DNA from: Methylobacterium sp. J-068
GTDB taxonomy: Bacteria; Pseudomonadota; Alphaproteobacteria; Rhizobiales; Beijerinckiaceae
Length of the DNA: 64,000 bases
Direction of reading: 5' to 3'
Assembly: GCF_022829445.1 (NCBI RefSeq)
Contig: NZ_JAKSXY010000049.1
Location: 1-64,000 of the forward strand
The translations under genes were made by a program, and so were the position numbers. Shown here one piece after another: positions 1 to 8,852 of the stretch. The notes under the pieces are model-generated. The model saw nothing but the letters and a program-made list of their open reading frames with translations. It had not been told where the DNA came from and made no database searches. How positions within the stretch are numbered: the stretch's first letter is position 1; the number at the start of each line of letters is the position of its first letter.

Positions 1-1
1 G

Positions 2-928
2 GCGGCACGGCTGAACGCTCTCGCGGACATCGCCGCGCCGATGGGGGCCAGCGCCGTGCGGGGGCCCCTGGGCTTCAACCGCCTGGTGCGGTCACTGCCG
101 GAACCGGCGCCGCTGGTCTCGGTGATCGTCCCGACCCGCGATCGGGCGGAACTGCTCGGCGTGGCTCTCGAAGGCCTGCTGACGAGCACGGATTATCCCG
201 TCCTCGAGGTCATCGTCGTCGACAACGAGAGCATCGAGGCCGACACGCGGGCCCTGTTCGCGCGCCATGCCGGCGATGCGCGGGTCCGCGTTCTGCCGGT
301 GCCGGGCGCCTTCAACTTCTCCGACCTCTCCAACCGGGGCGCCGCCGCGGCGCGCGGCTCCGTCCTCCTGTTCCTCAACAACGACATCGAGGTGATCGAG
401 CCGGGCTGGCTGCGCGAGATGGTGTCCATCGCCCTCGATCCCGGGATCGGCGCGGTGGGTGCCAAGCTGCTCTACCCGGACCGGACGCTGCAGCACGGCG
501 GGATCATCCTGGGGATCGGCGGCGTCGCCGGGCACAGCCACCCGGGATTGGGGGAGGCGGAACCGGGCTACTTCGCCCGCATGGTACTGTCGCAGGAGGT
601 CTCGGCCGTCACCGGAGCCTGCCTCGCCGTACGCGCCGACGCCTTCGCCGCCTGCGGCGGGTTCGACGCGGAGCGCCTCGCCGTGGCCTTCAACGATGTC
701 GATCTCTGCCTGCGCCTGCGCGCCCACGGATATCGAAACGTGTGGACGCCCCACGCGCGCCTGATCCACCACGAGTCGAAGAGTCGCGGCGCCGAGGATA
801 CCCCGGAAAAGCGCGCGCGTTTCGAGGGCGAGGTCGCCGTCATGCGGGCGCGCTGGGGAGCGCAACTGCGCGCCGATCCGTACTACAACCCCAATTTCCC
901 GCGCAGCGGCGCGCGCTTCAGAATCTGA
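2..928 (+). CDS. Glycosyltransferase family 2, C-terminal part (5' end outside window)
   Basis: The frame is open back to the left edge, so the gene starts before the window and only its last 308 codons are seen. The visible part is a GT-A catalytic domain: VSVIVPTRDR opens the Rossmann-like nucleotide-binding fold, VIVVDNES follows, LFLNNDIEV holds the acidic metal/nucleotide-sugar motif, and FNDVDLCLRLR is the ED-like catalytic-base region. The protein probably moves a sugar from a nucleotide donor to a cell-surface polysaccharide or glycolipid in the cytoplasm. Such domains often form the C-terminal half of large multi-glycosyltransferase proteins, so the full protein could be much longer. 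Acceptor and sugar cannot be read from the sequence. A gap of 460 bp separates it from the PKS, so co-transcription is doubtful. Confidence 0.85.
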   Translation, partial: AARLNALADIAAPMGASAVRGPLGFNRLVRSLPEPAPLVSVIVPTRDRAELLGVALEGLLTSTDYPVLEVIVVDNESIEADTRALFARHAGDARVRVLPVPGAFNFSDLSNRGAAAARGSVLLFLNNDIEVIEPGWLREMVSIALDPGIGAVGAKLLYPDRTLQHGGIILGIGGVAGHSHPGLGEAEPGYFARMVLSQEVSAVTGACLAVRADAFAACGGFDAERLAVAFNDVDLCLRLRAHGYRNVWTPHARLIHHESKSRGAEDTPEKRARFEGEVAVMRARWGAQLRADPYYNPNFPRSGARFRI

Positions 929-1390
929 TGCCGCGTTGCAGCAAGGACCCGTCGCATCGCAAAGTCGCCGCATTCGAGGATTTAATCCCCGTCCACACGT
1001 TTGGACCCTGGACGACGATCGGTCTGCCACGCGGCCGCCCGAGGCCGGCCCGGAGATGCCGCAGGTCCGATGGGCGGTCCGAACCTTGACTTGTCGTCGT
1101 CAGCGTTCTTCCAAGGCCGTGTTCGCGCCAATAGTTTGGGCCGGAAGACGGCGAATGCGGCGTTTGTTGGAATGATCGAAGCGAAGATCCGAATGGTTAC
1201 TGCTGATCTTTGCGGCGTATCGTTCGAAATCCGCCGTTTCAATTGATGGATACGTGCAACAGGGGTCATTCTTTATGATGACAGGCCTGTTCGTTTCGCG
1301 CTCACAGGTTGGACAGCAGCCTGGAGCCATACTAAGGATCGGGCGGATTGCCCCGGTGGTATCAGTCGATCCTGTCCCCCGTTCAAGAGC
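929..1390. other. Intergenic region upstream of the PKS operon
   Basis: About 460 bp without a convincing gene. Short open frames on both strands lack ribosome binding sites and family resemblance. Base composition is less GC-rich than the flanking genes, especially around 1160-1290, as expected for a promoter region. I see no clear operator palindrome and no intrinsic terminator after the glycosyltransferase. A TTGACT hexamer at 1085-1090 could be a -35 element, but no good -10 follows. Confidence 0.5.
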
Positions 1391-4300
1391 GTGTGCGAAT
1401 CGAACGTGACTCAACGTACAGACATCGCGATCATCGGCCGTGCCTGCCGGCTTCCCGGCGCTTCGAGCGTCGAAGGCCTCTGGCAGCTTCTCACGGAGGC
1501 GCGTTGCGCCGTTGGCCGCATCCCCGATGACCGCTGGTCCCTGGAGCGATTCGGGCACCCGCGCGCCCAGGAGCGCGGCAAGAGCTACACCTGGTCCGCC
1601 GGCGTGCTCGACGACATCTGGTCGTTCGATCCGGGCGTGTTCGGCATCTCGCCGCGCGAAGCCGAGCAGATGGATCCGCAGCAGCGCCTGCTGCTGGAAT
1701 TGACCTGGGAGGCCCTGGAGGATGCGGGCCTGCGGCCCTCCGACGTGGCGGGCAGCCAGATCGGCGTCTTCGTCGGCGCCTCCTCCCTCGATTACGGCAA
1801 CCTGCGGGTGCTCGACACCTCCTCGGGCGATGCCTACGCGGCGACCGGCAACACGCTCTCGATCCTGTCGAACCGCATCTCCTACATCTACGACCTGAAG
1901 GGGCCGAGCTTCACCGTCGACACGGCCTGCTCGTCCTCCCTCGTCGCCCTGGATGCCGCTGTGGCCGCCATCGCCAGCGGCCGGATCGACACGGCCGTGG
2001 TGGCCGGTGTCAACCTGCTGGCGAGCCCCTTCAACTTCATCTGCTTCTCCAACGCGCAGATGCTCTCGCGGACCGGCCTGTGTCAGGCCTTCTCGTCGAG
2101 CGCCGACGGTTACGTCCGCTCCGAGGGCGGCGTCGTCCTGGTGCTCAAATCCGCCAAGGCGGCCCTGCGCGACGGCAGCACCGTGCGCGGCGTGATCGCG
2201 GCGAGCGGCGTCAATTCCGACGGCCGCACCACCGGCATCTCCCTGCCCTCCGGCTATGCGCAGGGCGCGCTGCTGGAGCAGGTCTACCGCGAGGCTGAGA
2301 TCGACCTCGATTCCGTGGTCTTCGTCGAGGCGCACGGCACCGGCACGCCGGTCGGCGACCCGATCGAGGCCAGCGCCATCGGCGGCAAGCTCGGTCGGCC
2401 GCGCAAGGCACCGCTGCCCATCGGCTCGATCAAGAGCAATATCGGTCACACCGAGCCGGTCTCGGGCCTCGCCGGCCTGCTCAAGGCCAGCCTCGCCCTC
2501 GAGCACGACCTGTTCCCGACCTCGCTCCACGCGGCCGAGCTGAACCCCGACATCCCGTTCCGGGACCTCAACCTCTCCGTCACGAACAAGCCCCTGGCGC
2601 TGACCCGCGACGGCAAGGCGCGCTTCGCCGGCGTGAACTCCTTCGGCTTCGGCGGCACCAACGCGCACGTCGTCCTCACCGACGCGCCGCCGGTCAAGGT
2701 CGCGGCAAACGCCCCCGAGGGCGCGCGGGCTCCGGAGGTGCTGCTGCTCTCCGCTCAGAGCCGCGCCGCGCTGAACGAACTCGCCCTCGACTACGCCGAG
2801 CGCCTGGACGGTGCCGCCCCGGCGCAGGTCGCCCGCATCGCGGCGGCCGCCGCGCATCGCCGCGAGCGCCTGTCCTCACGGCTCGCCGTGCCACTCGACG
2901 CCGATCTTCCGCAGGTGCTGCGCGCCGTCGGCGAGGCGGAGGACAATCCGGCCGCCCTCCTCGGCACCGCCGTCGATCGCGCGGCCGAGGTCGCCTTCGT
3001 CTATTCCGGCAACGGCAGCCAGTGGGCCGGCATGGGCCGCGAGGCCTACGATCGGAACGCCGTCTTCCGCGAGGCCTTCGACCGGATCGACGGTCTGTTC
3101 CTGAAGCTCTCCGACTGGTCGCTCAAGGAGGCCCTGTTCGCCGAGGACCTGGACGAGCGCCTCGTTCTCACCCGCGTGTCGCAGCCGCTGATCTTCGCGA
3201 TCTCCAGCGCCTCGACCACGGCCCTGCGCGCGCGGGGCCTGAAGCCGAGCTACGTCCTCGGCCACAGCGTCGGCGAGATCGCGGCGGCCGAAGCCGCCGG
3301 CATCCTCAGCCTCGACCAGGCCGTCAAGGTCATCTTCTACCGCAGCAAGCACCAGGAGACGACGCGCGGCTTCGGGACCATGGCGGTGCTGCTGGCGCCG
3401 GCCGACGAGATCGCGCTGTTCCTGCAGGACTACCCGACCCTCGACATCGCCGCCTACAACAGCCCCAAGGCCATTACGGTCGCGGGCCCGGTCGAGGATA
3501 TCGACGCGGCCATGAGGGCCCTCTCGCGCAAGCGCCGGCGCGGGCGCAAGCTCGACCTGGAATACCCGTTCCACGGCCGGCTGATGAACCCGACCGAGAA
3601 GCCGCTGCTCCGCGACCTCGCCGGGCTGAAGCCGCGGGCCGCCACCACCGCCATGGTCTCGACCGTGACCGGCACGGTGCTGCCCGGCGAGCAGTTCGGG
3701 GCGGGCTACTGGTGGCGCAACATCCGCGAGCCGGTCCGCTTCTGCGAGGCCATCCAGGAAGCCACGCGCCGGGGCGCCCGCGTCTTCATCGAGGTCGGGC
3801 CGCGCGCGACCCTGCTGTCGCATATCGGCGACGCGATCGAGCCGCTCGGCATCGAGAACGCGACCATCGGCGTGCTGCACCGCAAGCCGGCCGACGGCGA
3901 TCCGATCGCCCGCACGGTCGCGGCCGCCCTGGTCCAGGGGGCCGCCGTCGACGAGGACACCGTCTTCGGCCGCAATCCCGAGGGCGACGTGCCGCTGCCG
4001 CTCTATCCCTGGCAGCGCCGGCCGTTCCGCCTCGCCGAGACCACCGAGGGCGTCGGTGCCGCCACCCCCCGCCCCTATCATCCGCTCTACGGTTCGCGCC
4101 TGACCCCCGACGGCCTGGAATGGCACGGCCACGTCGACATCGCGACGGTGCCGGACCTCGACGATCACCGCATCGACGGACAGGCGATCCTGCCCGGCGC
4201 GGCCTTCATCGAGATGGCGCTCGGCGTCGCCCGCGAGGCGATGAAGAGCGACAGCGTGGTCCTGGCCGAGTTCGAGATCCAGTCGCCGATGGTGTTCGGC

Positions 4301-7300
4301 GAGGAATCCCTGCGCGAGGTCGCGGTGCGCATCGCCGGCTCCGGCAACGCGATCCAGATCCTCAGCCGTCCGCGCCTGACCCAGGCCGCCTGGCAGATCC
4401 ATGCGGCCGCCAAGATCATCGACGGCAGCTTCTCCGATCCGGCTCCGGTCGACATCCACGTTCCCGAGGAGCAGGCCGTCGAGGGGGCGGCCCTGTACCG
4501 CCTCGCCGCCGCGTCCGGCCTCGGCTTCGGCCCGAGCTTCCGTCAGGTGGCGCACAGCGCCCGGATCGACGAGACCACCATCGTTTCCGAGCTGGTGCCG
4601 GCCGAGGCCGATGCCCGCTTCGGCCTCGTGCCCGCGCGCCTGGATTCCTGCTTCCACGGCCTCATCCTGCTCTTCGCCGGCCTGATGGGCGAGGGCTCCA
4701 CCAAGGCTTACGTGCCGGTTCGCTTCGGCGAGATCCGCCTCGTGAAGCCGGGTGCCGTCATCGCACGGGCGATGATCAGGACCCGGCGCGCCAACGAGCG
4801 CAGCATCCTGGCCGACTTCACCCTGGTCGATGCCGAGGGAGCCGTCATCGCCACGTTGCGCGAGGGCCGGTTCCAGGCCCTGCGCACCAAGAGCGGCAGC
4901 GAATTGGCGGCCTACGCCATCGCGCAGCGCCCCGAACTCGCCGCCGAGCCGACGGCGATCCCCCTGGAACGCGGGGCGCGCATCGCCGACGCGGTCCGAC
5001 CGGCGGTCAAGGCGGCCTTCGCGCCGGCCGAGGCTCCGCTCGCCCCCGGCCATCTCCTTCTCGAAGGCTGGGCCACCTCGATGGCCTACCGCCTCGCGGA
5101 GGGCCTTCAGCGCGCGGGCTCCGTGGCGATCGACGACCGGGTTCCGGAATCGATGCGCCCCTGGCTCCTGAATGCGCTCCTCGCCCTGGAGAGCAGCGGG
5201 CTCGCCACGCATGACGGCGACCGCTGGACCCTGCGCAAGGACGTCACCCTGCCGGCGCCCGACGAGATCATGCGCTGGATCGCGGCCGATCATCCCGAAC
5301 TCTCGGCCGAACTGGTGCTGACGGCCGATATCGGCGCCGTGATCGGCCGCCTGCTGGCGGGCGATCTGACGGTCGCGCCGACCCTGTCGCAGAACGCCCT
5401 CGACGCCTTCATCCTGCGCAGCGCCACCGCGCGGGCCTCGGCCAACGTCATCGCGGCGCTCGTGGAATCCGGCCGCGCCGCCCTGCCTCGCGATCGGGCG
5501 CTTCGCGTGCTTCAGGTCGGGTTCGGCCCGCTCTCGGCGCAGGCGGCGAGCTTCGCCGATGCGGTCGAGGCGCAGCTCACGGTCTTCGAGGCGGATCGAC
5601 GCCTCGCCGAGCGCGCCCGCCTCGCCCTGCCCCGCGGCGTCACGGTGATCGAGGATCCGGCGGACCTGACCCAGGGCGGCTTCGATGCCATCCTGGCGAG
5701 CAACGTCCTGCATCGCTCCGAGCGCGCGCTGCTGAACCAGGTCTCCGATGCTCTCGCCACGGGCGGCTTCCTCCTCGCGGTCGAGCCCGGCGCCTCGCTG
5801 TTCCGCGACCTCGTCTTCGGCCTCACCCCGGACTGGTTCGACGCCCTCGGCGACCTGCCGGTCGGGCGCCTCGACGACATCACGGGCTGGCAGCGCTCGC
5901 TGAGCAACACCGGCCTCGTGCGGGTGGCGGTCGACCGCGCGGTCTCGGCCAATGGCGACGACCTCCTGTTCATCGCCGAGGCGCCCGCGCGGACCAAGCC
6001 CGCCGCCGGCCAGACCTTCGCCTTCGTCATCGGCTCGCACGACGCCTTCGCGGCGGAGACCGCCTCGTCGCTGGCGACGCTCCTGGTGGCCGGTGGCGTC
6101 CACGTCTCCATCATCCTGGATTCCGAGCAGTCGCTGCTCGAACTGGAGCGGGAGACGCCGGACACCGTGGTGTTCCTCGCCGGTGCCTTCAACCACGACG
6201 GGTCCGCCGCCGACCGCCTGCGCGAGCGCTGCCTCAGCCTGAAGCGCTGCGTCGAGCATCTCGGCAGCCGCCAGACCCGGCTCTGGGTCGTCTGCCCCGG
6301 CGCCACCCGCGATGCGGGCGATCCGACCGGCTCGGTGGAGGCCGGCGTCTGGGCCTTCACCCGGACCCTCGCCAACGAGGTCGCCAACCTCGACGTGCGC
6401 CGGATCGATCTGGCCGAGGCATTGTCGACCAAGAGTGCCGCCGAGCGTCTGCGCGACCTCATCCTCTCGGGCACGCCCGAGACCGAGATCATCCTCGACG
6501 CCGACCGCACCCGCGTGATCCGGTTCGCGCCGGGTCAGCTCGCGCGCCGTCCCGCCGCCGATGCGGTGCCGGCTCCGGCCGCGCGCCTGGAGCGCAGCAA
6601 CACCGGCGGCCTCAACGAGATGACCTGGGGACCGGCGACGCGTCGCGCGCCGGGACGTGGCGAGGTCGAGATCGCGGTCGAGGCCACCGGCCTCAACTTC
6701 CGCGACGTGCTCTGGGCGCTCTCGATGCTGCCCGAGGAAATCCTGGAGGACGGGTTCGCCGGTCCCCGCCTCGGTCTCGAGGTCGCCGGCCGCGTTCTCT
6801 CGGTGGGCAAGGGCGTCGCGGCGTTCAAGCCGGGAGACCGCGTCGTCGCCTTCGCGCAATCGGGCTTCGCGACGCACATCGTCGTGCCCGAACTCGTGGT
6901 GGCGCCGAGCCCGCCCGGTCTCGATCCGCAGGCCGCCGCCACCGTGCCGGTGGCCTTCCTGACCGCGTATTACGGCCTCGTGAGCTGCGCCCGCCTGCGC
7001 CGCGGCGAGTGGGTGCTGGTGCATGGCGGCGCCGGCGGCGTCGGCCTCGCGGCCCTGCAGATCGCCAAGCTCAAGGGGGCACGCGTCATCGCCACGGCCG
7101 GGTCCCGCGAGAAGCGCGCCCTGGTCAAGGCGCTCGGCGCCGAGCACGTGCTCGACTCGCGCTCGCTCGCCTTCGTGGACGACGTGCGCCGCATCACCGG
7201 CGACGGTGTCGGCGTCGTGCTGAACAGCCTGTTCGGCGAAGCGATGGAGCGCAGCCTCAACTGCCTCAAGCCGTTCGGCCGCTTCATCGAACTGGGCAAG

Positions 7301-8827
7301 CGCGACTACGTCGCCAACACCCATATCGGCCTGCGTCCGTTCCGCCGGAACCTGTCGTATTTCGGCGTCGACCTCGATCAGGTGCTCCAGCACCAGGGCG
7401 AGGACGGAGCCCGGCTCTTCCGCGAGGTCATGGCCCTGTTCAACGAGGGCGGCCTGAAACCGCTGCCGTTCCAGCCCTTCACGGCGGACGAGGTCTCCGA
7501 CGCCTTCCGGCTGATGCAGCAATCGGGTCACGTCGGAAAGATCGTGATCGCGCCGCCGAAGCCCGGCAGCGTGATGCAGGCGGAGAAGTCCGCCTTCGCG
7601 ATCTCGCCTGAGGGCGTTCACCTCGTCACCGGCGGTCTCGGCGGCTTCGGCATCGAGGCCGCGCGCTGGCTGGCGGATCGGGGGGCGAAGCACATCGTCC
7701 TCGTCGGCCGCAACGGCGCCGCGAGCCCTGAAGCCAAGCAGGTGGTGGCCGATCTCGGCGGACGTGGCGTCAACGTCGCGGCCATGGCCTGCGACATCAC
7801 CAGCCGCAAGGCGGTCGATGCGCTGCTCGACGCGGTGGAGCGCAAGGGGCAGACGCTCGCCGGCGTGATCCACGGCGCGATGGTCCTGCAGGACGGCCTC
7901 ATCGCGAATATCGACGCGGCGGCCCTCGACGCGGTCATTCGTCCGAAGGTGATCGGTGCCGAGAATCTCGACGCGGCGACGCGGAGCCGCAAGCTCGACT
8001 ACTTCGTGATGTTCTCCTCGGCCACGACCTTCATCGGCAATCCCGGCCAGGGTGCCTATGTCGCCGCCAACGGGTTCATGGAGGGGCTCGCCCGCCGCCG
8101 TCGCAAGGCCGGCCTGCCGGCGCTCGCCGTCGCCTGGGGCGCCATCGGCGATGTCGGCGTGCTGGCCCGCAACCGCGCGGTCATGGAAACCCTCGCGGGC
8201 CGCGTCGGCGTCACGCCGATGGACGCCCGCCACTGTCTCGACCTCATGGCCGACGCGCTCGAGGGCCAGGGCAACAATCCCGACGACGCGGTGATCGCGA
8301 TCGCCTCCATGCACTGGGGCAAGGCGCGTGAGCGCCTCGCCACCATGAAGAGCCCGAGCTATGCCGAACTCGGCTCAGACCAGCAGATGGAAGCCGGCAC
8401 CGTGGCGGCCATCAATATCGGCCTCCTGCTGAAGACGCAGGACATCGACGCGGTGCGCAAGACGGTGGCCGACGCCATCGTGGAGGACATCGCCCGGATC
8501 CTGCGCCTGCCCAAGGACGACATCAGCCGCGTGCGCCACCTCTCCGAGATCGGCCTCGATTCGCTGATGGGCGTCGAACTCGGCGCCAGCCTGCAGGAGC
8601 GCTTCGCCCTCGAAGCGCCGCCCTCCGGCATCTCGTCGGGCCTCACCGTCAACGAATTGACCGAGACCCTGATCCAGTCGATCGCGGCCCCGGTCGACGA
8701 GGCGGCGGCGGCGGTGATGAGCCTGGCGCAGCGCCATGCCAGCGAGGGGGTCGACGTGCGCACCCTCGAGCCCTTCCACGCGCTGGTCGAAGAAAACAGC
8801 CTCGTCATCAAAGAGATCCTGCCGTGA
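1391..8827 (+). CDS. Single-module highly reducing type I polyketide synthase (KS-AT-DH-psiMT-ER-KR-ACP)
   Basis: The 2478-residue protein builds a polyketide chain on its own carrier domain. Domains in order: KS about 10-430 (Cys180 in DTACSSS, His315 in EAHGTGT, His353 in SNIGHTEP); AT about 530-850 (GHSVGE, Ser626; the YPFH signature is neither classic malonyl nor methylmalonyl); DH about 880-1165 (His926, Asp1085); a methyltransferase-like region about 1240-1530 whose SAM motif (LQVGFGPLS near 1372) is degenerate; a structural KR part; ER about 1738-2055 (HGGAGGVG near 1878); KR about 2073-2260 (FSSA, catalytic Tyr near 2222); ACP about 2340-2430 (Ser2391 in IGLDSLM). No thioesterase or reductase follows; a tail of about 50 residues ends the protein. 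All catalytic reducing domains look intact, so a largely saturated chain is expected, and iterative use is inferred from the single module. The start is a GTG; another GTG at 1406 is possible and neither has a strong ribosome binding site. The next gene begins 25 bp on and likely releases the product. Confidence 0.95.
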   Translation: MCESNVTQRTDIAIIGRACRLPGASSVEGLWQLLTEARCAVGRIPDDRWSLERFGHPRAQERGKSYTWSAGVLDDIWSFDPGVFGISPREAEQMDPQQRLLLELTWEALEDAGLRPSDVAGSQIGVFVGASSLDYGNLRVLDTSSGDAYAATGNTLSILSNRISYIYDLKGPSFTVDTACSSSLVALDAAVAAIASGRIDTAVVAGVNLLASPFNFICFSNAQMLSRTGLCQAFSSSADGYVRSEGGVVLVLKSAKAALRDGSTVRGVIAASGVNSDGRTTGISLPSGYAQGALLEQVYREAEIDLDSVVFVEAHGTGTPVGDPIEASAIGGKLGRPRKAPLPIGSIKSNIGHTEPVSGLAGLLKASLALEHDLFPTSLHAAELNPDIPFRDLNLSVTNKPLALTRDGKARFAGVNSFGFGGTNAHVVLTDAPPVKVAANAPEGARAPEVLLLSAQSRAALNELALDYAERLDGAAPAQVARIAAAAAHRRERLSSRLAVPLDADLPQVLRAVGEAEDNPAALLGTAVDRAAEVAFVYSGNGSQWAGMGREAYDRNAVFREAFDRIDGLFLKLSDWSLKEALFAEDLDERLVLTRVSQPLIFAISSASTTALRARGLKPSYVLGHSVGEIAAAEAAGILSLDQAVKVIFYRSKHQETTRGFGTMAVLLAPADEIALFLQDYPTLDIAAYNSPKAITVAGPVEDIDAAMRALSRKRRRGRKLDLEYPFHGRLMNPTEKPLLRDLAGLKPRAATTAMVSTVTGTVLPGEQFGAGYWWRNIREPVRFCEAIQEATRRGARVFIEVGPRATLLSHIGDAIEPLGIENATIGVLHRKPADGDPIARTVAAALVQGAAVDEDTVFGRNPEGDVPLPLYPWQRRPFRLAETTEGVGAATPRPYHPLYGSRLTPDGLEWHGHVDIATVPDLDDHRIDGQAILPGAAFIEMALGVAREAMKSDSVVLAEFEIQSPMVFGEESLREVAVRIAGSGNAIQILSRPRLTQAAWQIHAAAKIIDGSFSDPAPVDIHVPEEQAVEGAALYRLAAASGLGFGPSFRQVAHSARIDETTIVSELVPAEADARFGLVPARLDSCFHGLILLFAGLMGEGSTKAYVPVRFGEIRLVKPGAVIARAMIRTRRANERSILADFTLVDAEGAVIATLREGRFQALRTKSGSELAAYAIAQRPELAAEPTAIPLERGARIADAVRPAVKAAFAPAEAPLAPGHLLLEGWATSMAYRLAEGLQRAGSVAIDDRVPESMRPWLLNALLALESSGLATHDGDRWTLRKDVTLPAPDEIMRWIAADHPELSAELVLTADIGAVIGRLLAGDLTVAPTLSQNALDAFILRSATARASANVIAALVESGRAALPRDRALRVLQVGFGPLSAQAASFADAVEAQLTVFEADRRLAERARLALPRGVTVIEDPADLTQGGFDAILASNVLHRSERALLNQVSDALATGGFLLAVEPGASLFRDLVFGLTPDWFDALGDLPVGRLDDITGWQRSLSNTGLVRVAVDRAVSANGDDLLFIAEAPARTKPAAGQTFAFVIGSHDAFAAETASSLATLLVAGGVHVSIILDSEQSLLELERETPDTVVFLAGAFNHDGSAADRLRERCLSLKRCVEHLGSRQTRLWVVCPGATRDAGDPTGSVEAGVWAFTRTLANEVANLDVRRIDLAEALSTKSAAERLRDLILSGTPETEIILDADRTRVIRFAPGQLARRPAADAVPAPAARLERSNTGGLNEMTWGPATRRAPGRGEVEIAVEATGLNFRDVLWALSMLPEEILEDGFAGPRLGLEVAGRVLSVGKGVAAFKPGDRVVAFAQSGFATHIVVPELVVAPSPPGLDPQAAATVPVAFLTAYYGLVSCARLRRGEWVLVHGGAGGVGLAALQIAKLKGARVIATAGSREKRALVKALGAEHVLDSRSLAFVDDVRRITGDGVGVVLNSLFGEAMERSLNCLKPFGRFIELGKRDYVANTHIGLRPFRRNLSYFGVDLDQVLQHQGEDGARLFREVMALFNEGGLKPLPFQPFTADEVSDAFRLMQQSGHVGKIVIAPPKPGSVMQAEKSAFAISPEGVHLVTGGLGGFGIEAARWLADRGAKHIVLVGRNGAASPEAKQVVADLGGRGVNVAAMACDITSRKAVDALLDAVERKGQTLAGVIHGAMVLQDGLIANIDAAALDAVIRPKVIGAENLDAATRSRKLDYFVMFSSATTFIGNPGQGAYVAANGFMEGLARRRRKAGLPALAVAWGAIGDVGVLARNRAVMETLAGRVGVTPMDARHCLDLMADALEGQGNNPDDAVIAIASMHWGKARERLATMKSPSYAELGSDQQMEAGTVAAINIGLLLKTQDIDAVRKTVADAIVEDIARILRLPKDDISRVRHLSEIGLDSLMGVELGASLQERFALEAPPSGISSGLTVNELTETLIQSIAAPVDEAAAAVMSLAQRHASEGVDVRTLEPFHALVEENSLVIKEILP

Positions 8828-8852
8828 GACATCTCAGCCAGAGATATGCCGC

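Noticed and set aside
1085..1120. TTGACT as part of a sigma-70 promoter for the PKS
   Set aside because: No acceptable -10 hexamer at the right distance; position is 270 bp from the start codon.
2876..8314. A 1812-codon open frame on the minus strand inside the PKS gene
   Set aside because: High-GC sequence leaves long open antisense frames. Its translation is Arg/Gly/Asp-rich with no domain, and the PKS on the plus strand is unambiguous.
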